NCBI GenBank assembly: GCA_022766795.1
Contig: JALEPE010000030.1
Coordinates: 1-10,304, forward strand
Direction: 5' to 3'
Length of the DNA: 10,304 bases
Origin: Helicobacter sp.
GTDB taxonomy: Bacteria; Campylobacterota; Campylobacteria; Campylobacterales; Helicobacteraceae
Within the stretch, counting starts at the first letter, position 1. Each line of letters begins with the position of its first letter. Under the pieces are notes generated by a model. That model ran no database searches, was not told the origin of the DNA, and was given only the letters and a program-made list of their open reading frames with translations. Positions 6,654 to 10,304 of this stretch are shown piece after piece. A program made the translations under genes and the position numbers.

Positions 6654-7004
6654 ATGCGTTTTATTTTTATGCTTTGTTGTGCGGTTAAGCTTTGTTTTGC
6701 GGATAATATCTTTCACACTTTAGAAAATATGAAATTTGACGATAAAACTAAGGAATCACTAAAGGTAGCAATGGTGGATTTTTATGCAGAAAGTCGTGCT
6801 TATGCGCGCAATAGTCATCTTATTAGGGATAAAATGTTGCTTGCATTGCAAAATGGAAATACAGATATGACGACTTATGAAGAAGCATTTAAAAAGTTGA
6901 GTGAGCAATTTATTCAATCTGAAATTACATTTTATCGCGCTGTGGTTGAAATCATTGGTAGTGAGCGAACTGGACATTTAATAGAACATCTTAGGAATAA
7001 TTAG
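6654..7004 (+). CDS. Small exported helical protein, possible sensor accessory
   Basis: I do not recognise this 116-residue protein. It begins with a short hydrophobic leader, MRFIFMLCCAVKLCFA, that fits a Sec signal peptide cut near residue 16; the Cys context is not a lipobox. The mature part (about 100 residues) is charged and looks all-helical, with no Cys and few Gly or Pro. It ends in a hydrophobic block RAVVEIIGSERTGHLIEHL (95-113). Size, export and helicity recall the CpxP/Spy/ZraP periplasmic group, but the LTxxQ motif is not present, so this is only an analogy. The ATG is supported by GGGAAGGAA 5-10 nt upstream. It ends 9 bp before the response regulator, whose ribosome binding site overlaps its stop codon, so the two are surely co-transcribed. 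A role in signalling to the membrane kinase encoded two genes on is inferred from position. Confidence 0.75.
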   Translation: MRFIFMLCCAVKLCFADNIFHTLENMKFDDKTKESLKVAMVDFYAESRAYARNSHLIRDKMLLALQNGNTDMTTYEEAFKKLSEQFIQSEITFYRAVVEIIGSERTGHLIEHLRNN

Positions 7005-7013
7005 GGTAAGACA

Positions 7014-7679
7014 ATGTATAAAATTTTAATTGTAGAAGACGATTTGGATATGCAAAAATTATTGCAAGATTATTTACGCCAAAGCGGTATGGAAGCAGTA
7101 ACAACAGATAATCCAAATACTGCGCTAGAATGGGTAAAACAGGGGGGATTCCATTTAGCTGTATTAGATATTATGTTGCCTGTGATGGACGGCTTAGAAT
7201 TGTGCGAGAAAATCCGGCAAATTAGTGATATGCCCATTATTATGTCTTCTGCGCGTGGAGATATTAGTAGTAAAATATTAGGATTCCAAAACGGGGCAGA
7301 CGATTATTTAGCTAAATCTTATGAGCCAATAGAACTCGTCGCACGTATTAATGCATTATTGAAACGTTACACGCAAAATCAGCGTATTGTGTATAAGGAT
7401 TTAGAAGTAGATAGCACGAAACATAAGGTAAATGTAGGTGGGTTTGAAGTGGAATTAACGCCTGCGGAATTTGAGATTCTCATTTTGCTTTTGTCTAATA
7501 AAGGCAAGCCGTTTTCACGCAGTGCGCTTTCTCAAGCTATTTCTGCGATTGCACCAGATTCTTCTTTGCGCAGCATTGACACACATATTAGGAATCTTCG
7601 CGCAAAACTTGGCGATGATGCAAAAACACCAAAATACATTCAATCTATTTGGGGCATAGGATATAAATTTTGCGAGTAA
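7014..7679 (+). CDS. OmpR-family response regulator
   Basis: DNA-binding regulator of a two-component system. The 221-residue product has a receiver domain (1-118) with acidic pair D9-D10, phospho-accepting Asp52 in VLDIMLP, the switch Ser79 in MSSARGD, and Lys101, followed by a winged-helix effector domain (about 125-220) with LTPAEFEILILLL, SIDTHIRNLRAKLG and the final IWGIGYKF. The residue after Lys101 is Ser rather than the usual cis-Pro, a mild oddity. The pattern resembles the ArsR and CprR regulators of Helicobacter and Campylobacter; I cannot tell which, if either, is the ortholog. The ATG follows AGGG at 7003-7006. It is the second gene of the operon with the exported protein and the kinase, and probably controls that operon among other targets. 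Confidence 0.93.
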   Translation: MYKILIVEDDLDMQKLLQDYLRQSGMEAVTTDNPNTALEWVKQGGFHLAVLDIMLPVMDGLELCEKIRQISDMPIIMSSARGDISSKILGFQNGADDYLAKSYEPIELVARINALLKRYTQNQRIVYKDLEVDSTKHKVNVGGFEVELTPAEFEILILLLSNKGKPFSRSALSQAISAIAPDSSLRSIDTHIRNLRAKLGDDAKTPKYIQSIWGIGYKFCE

Positions 7680-7681
7680 AA

Positions 7682-8920
7682 ATGTTAAAAAAAATCAAGT
7701 GGATTCCACCTTTATTTGTTCAGATTTATCTGTTGTTTATCCTATCACTTGGAATTGGAGGCATTGTTACCTACTTAACAAATATCAATAATTTAAGAAA
7801 AAATGAGGAAATTATTTTAAAGCAGGTTGTCTTTTTCGCACAACAATCTTTACTGGAGCTAATGCGTCAAAATTTCATACGCTTGGAAAATGTTAGCAAT
7901 GAGTTTGGCTATACGATTACGTCCGGAATTCCGAAAAATGCGATAATTTTATTAGATAATACCGATTCTTTTGCAGAAATTAAATTATTTAAATTTCAGA
8001 AAAATTATGGATTCAGTTTAGAATATTTGGGTGTTGAGTTTGTAGCATTTAAGGATTTTAGCGAGGAATTAACAAATGGAATTGGTTTAAATATTTGGCT
8101 TTTTTTGGGATTTTTAGTATTACTCTTAACCTTTGCGATGATTTTAACATTATTGCAGCCCTTGAGAGTTTTGCAAAGTGCGCTAGATGCGTTTGGAGGG
8201 GGGAATTATAAAGTTAGAATCCCGATTCCAAAAGAGCCGCAGCAAGCCGAATTAGCGCAGAGTTTCAACACGATGTGTGCAAAGATTTCCAGACTTATGG
8301 CGATACGCACATTTGTGCTACGCAATATCGGACACGAACTAAAAACACCTATTTCCAAGGCAAAATTAGCCTTAGAATTAATGGGACAAAATCCACAAAA
8401 AGAAGTGCTACAAAGATGTATTAGTAACCTTGATGGGCTAACAAGTCAGATTCTAACTTTTGAAAAAGTGCAAGAAGGTAGAGATTTATTACATTTAGAA
8501 ACATTTGATGTGGAAACTTTGCTGCTTAAGACATTAGAGCAGTTATTTTTAGAGGAAGAGCTTTTAGAAATCGTAATCGTGCAGAATTTTAAAATTACTG
8601 GAGACTTGCAGTTTTTATCCATTGCATTAAAAAACCTCATTGAAAACGCAAAAAAGTATAAAAGTAGTGGTAAAATTAATATTATAGCAGATAATCAACG
8701 CATTAGCGTCAAGAATCTTGGTAATGCGTTGGAAAAAGATATTGATTATTATTTAGAACCATTTGCGCGCGATTCTGCACACACTTTAATTCAAGGTTAT
8801 GGGCTTGGGCTTGGAATCATCAAAGGAGTTTTAGAGTTACACTATTTTGCTTTAGAATATGTCTATAAAGAAGGCACACATTGCTTTACAATCATATTGG
8901 AACCAAGAGTGGAATCTTGA
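7682..8920 (+). CDS. Membrane sensor histidine kinase, partner of the regulator
   Basis: Inner-membrane kinase that should sense a periplasmic signal and phosphorylate the adjacent regulator. The 412-residue product has TM1 (about 10-32), a periplasmic sensor loop of roughly 100 residues (33-135), TM2 (137-158), a HAMP linker (159-207), the H-box IGHELKTPISKAKLALEL with His218, an N-box ALKNLIENAKKYK (315-327), an F-box YYLEPFARDS (356-365) and G2 GYGLGLG (372-378). The G1 box reads VKNLGNAL, with Asn345 where the adenine-binding Asp is usual; I believe related epsilon kinases share this, but it deserves checking. The ATG lies 2 bp after the regulator stop, suggesting coupled translation. A TTG at 7670, 7 nt after AGGA and overlapping the regulator, is a real alternative start. 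The fold matches ArsS/CprS-type kinases; the signal is unknown. Confidence 0.92.
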   Translation: MLKKIKWIPPLFVQIYLLFILSLGIGGIVTYLTNINNLRKNEEIILKQVVFFAQQSLLELMRQNFIRLENVSNEFGYTITSGIPKNAIILLDNTDSFAEIKLFKFQKNYGFSLEYLGVEFVAFKDFSEELTNGIGLNIWLFLGFLVLLLTFAMILTLLQPLRVLQSALDAFGGGNYKVRIPIPKEPQQAELAQSFNTMCAKISRLMAIRTFVLRNIGHELKTPISKAKLALELMGQNPQKEVLQRCISNLDGLTSQILTFEKVQEGRDLLHLETFDVETLLLKTLEQLFLEEELLEIVIVQNFKITGDLQFLSIALKNLIENAKKYKSSGKINIIADNQRISVKNLGNALEKDIDYYLEPFARDSAHTLIQGYGLGLGIIKGVLELHYFALEYVYKEGTHCFTIILEPRVES

Positions 8921-8955
8921 TTGATACAATCATAATAAATAGAGAAAGGGAAATA

Positions 8956-9936
8956 ATGGAGCAGGAATTTATCGGTATTGATTTAGGGAGTAATTCCCTG
9001 CGCGGAGTGCGTATGTGTGTGAGTGGAGATGCAAAAAAAGGTATTAAGGGGTTAGAATACACTGCACTGAAAACATTTGACGCAAATGTGCGCACAGCTG
9101 AGGGTTTGGAGAGTAGTGGAGAGATTTGTAACGCAGCTGTGGCGCGCATTGTGGATAATCTACTTAAAATGCGTGAAACTTTGGAGATTGTAGAATCTGA
9201 TTGTGTTATTGCACTCACAACACAAGCAATGCGCAAGGCTAGGAATAGAGAGCAGGTTTTGCAAGAGATTTTTAGAAAGAGTGGAATCGCATTTCAAGTA
9301 ATTGATGGGGCAATGGAAGCAAAAATTACGGCTCTGCCCCCAAAAATTGCAATGCGAAGTATTGGAAAGAACAATTATAAATTTAGCAGTAATTGCTTTT
9401 TATTGATTGATATGGGTGGTGCAAGTAGCGAGTTTATTGTGTGTGGAAAGGACTCTACGGGGAGTGAAATTGAATTTGCTAGAAGCTTTGAGATTGGAAT
9501 CGTAAGCGCAAAGGATCGTTATGGGAATATTGCACAATTATTAGCGCAAAGTGATGAGTTTTTAGCACCTATCGTAGAGTTTATGAAATCTTGCAAGAAA
9601 AAGGGTGCAATTCCAAAGTTTGTGGTGGCAAATAGTGGAACCCCTACAATCGTGTGTGCGCTTAAATTGGGATTGCAAGAATATGATCCCAAGGCGGTAT
9701 TTGGCAAAGAGCTTACAAAGCAAGATTTTAATGAGGTTTTAGCGATATTTTCAGCACTAGATACAGAATCGCAAATTGCACGCGTAGGGAAATATAAGGC
9801 GGATGTTGTGCCTTATGGAATCGCGCTATTTACTTGCTTTATAGAAACATTGGGATTTGAGGAATGTTTGGTTTTAGACGAGGGATTGCGTGAAGGCGCA
9901 GTGCTTGCAAGAGTGCTTGGGCTGTTAAAGGCGTAA
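8956..9936 (+). CDS. Short Ppx/GppA-family phosphatase
   Basis: Member of the exopolyphosphatase / guanosine pentaphosphate phosphatase family in the ASKHA fold, predicted to hydrolyse polyphosphate or pppGpp in the cytoplasm. The 326-residue product has GIDLGSNSLRGV (phosphate loop 1, residues 7-18), TTQAMRKA (88-95), the catalytic-type Glu121 in DGAMEAKI, LLIDMGGASSEF (phosphate loop 2, 149-160), ANSGTPT (225-231) and the closing LDEGLREGAVLA (307-318). It stops after the two ASKHA lobes and lacks the C-terminal HD-like half that makes E. coli Ppx and GppA about 500 residues. Short forms exist in other bacteria, so this is not clearly a truncation. The ATG at 8956 has AAAGGG with 5-nt spacing; a TTG at 8881 would overlap the kinase gene and is rejected. 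It lies 35 bp after the kinase and may share its transcript. Confidence 0.88.
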   Translation: MEQEFIGIDLGSNSLRGVRMCVSGDAKKGIKGLEYTALKTFDANVRTAEGLESSGEICNAAVARIVDNLLKMRETLEIVESDCVIALTTQAMRKARNREQVLQEIFRKSGIAFQVIDGAMEAKITALPPKIAMRSIGKNNYKFSSNCFLLIDMGGASSEFIVCGKDSTGSEIEFARSFEIGIVSAKDRYGNIAQLLAQSDEFLAPIVEFMKSCKKKGAIPKFVVANSGTPTIVCALKLGLQEYDPKAVFGKELTKQDFNEVLAIFSALDTESQIARVGKYKADVVPYGIALFTCFIETLGFEECLVLDEGLREGAVLARVLGLLKA

Positions 9937-10304
9937 AAATTTTGCTAAAAACCTCTACAATCAAAAGGAAATTTCACTGCAAGAGCATTTAGTATTTATA
10001 GAATCTTTAAAACAGAATCCTAAAAAACAATATTTTCTTTTGCGATTCTGTGGGGTTGGATTAGGAAGCATTAATTTTAGCAAGAAAAATAGTGAGGAAG
10101 TGGAGTTTGGATTCTTTAGCAATCCAAACTTAAAACTTAGTGGAATCGGACGCATTTTGGAGCAAGTGAGTTTATTTTATGCCTTTAATGTATTGAGGGT
10201 TAGAAAGTTGTGCTTAGAGGTTTTTGTAAGTAATAAGCAGGTAATAAACTTACACAAGAAGTTTGACTTCCAGATTATTGGTGAAAAGGAAGTCAAGGGT
10301 GAAA
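9929..10304 (+). pseudogene. pseH: PseH-like N-acetyltransferase, 5'-truncated, cut by window edge
   Basis: The frame open from 9929 to the window edge encodes a GNAT protein like PseH, which acetylates the 4-amino group of the UDP-altrosamine intermediate of pseudaminic acid, the sugar on flagellins. Recognisable parts are KNLYNQKEISLQEHLVFIES (9938-9997), GFFSNPNL, the acetyl-CoA loop LSGIGRIL (about 10136-10159), and LCLEVFVSNKQVINLHKKFDF. Two defects stand out. The first 25 or so residues of PseH, with the WRN motif, are missing: an in-frame TAA sits at 9926-9928, and no ATG, GTG or TTG occurs until a TTG at 10040. The Tyr expected in the N-LY-KKFGF motif, the proposed general acid, is His (CAC at 10253-10255). 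It starts within or just after the phosphatase stop. A sequencing indel near TAAAAATTTT, a rare start codon, or a +1 shift at the phosphatase stop are alternatives. Confidence 0.6.

Noticed and set aside
8881..8955. N-terminal extension of the phosphatase from the TTG at 8881
   Set aside because: The extension overlaps the kinase gene, has no family similarity, and the ATG at 8956 has a good ribosome binding site.
10040..10304. PseH-like protein starting at the TTG at 10040
   Set aside because: This start would remove about 37 more residues that still match PseH, and has no ribosome binding site.
1..10304. CRISPR arrays, tRNA or rRNA genes, insertion sequences, prophage genes
   Set aside because: No spaced direct repeats, cloverleaf sequences, transposase motifs or phage proteins were seen on either strand.

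Overview
The window looks like chromosomal DNA of a Campylobacterota species, most probably a Helicobacter of the enterohepatic kind. The evidence is the low GC content, the FlgS kinase that works with FlgR and sigma-54, a FlgJ-like protein reduced to its rod-binding half, a pseudaminic-acid gene remnant, and weak -35 / TAnAAT promoter architecture. The genus call is inference from protein patterns and remembered gene order, not from a search.

Layout: positions 1-334 hold no convincing gene, but they carry a G-rich, strongly self-complementary element that stands out in this AT-rich DNA. From 335 to 6523 everything lies on the minus strand. In transcription order these genes are flgI (flagellar P-ring), a flgJ-like rod-binding protein, flgS (flagellar sensor kinase), pgk (glycolysis), corA (Mg2+ channel) and a TviB/WbpA-type UDP-HexNAc dehydrogenase (surface polysaccharide). 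From 6654 the plus strand carries a small exported protein, an OmpR-type response regulator, its membrane histidine kinase, a short Ppx/GppA phosphatase, and a PseH-like acetyltransferase remnant that runs off the right edge and seems to have lost its 5' end.

How the genes work together: flgI-flgJ-flgS are spaced by about 10 bp and follow a good sigma-54 promoter. The kinase that switches on sigma-54 transcription therefore seems to sit in a sigma-54 operon, which would be a positive feedback loop. The small exported protein, response regulator and kinase form a tight plus-strand operon, which suggests a periplasmic accessory protein tuning the sensor, by analogy with CpxP-CpxA. pgk has its own likely promoter. 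The pgk-corA gap contains two mutually exclusive hairpins, one of which hides the corA ribosome binding site. The sugar dehydrogenase has a visibly higher GC content than corA next to it and lies beside the G-rich element, so it may be an acquired or variable surface-polysaccharide gene.

Most promising for novelty: the corA leader switch, the flgS feedback promoter, the exported protein with its two-component system, the decayed pseH, the G-quadruplex/hairpin element, and a roughly threefold excess of GATTC/GAATC words across the window.
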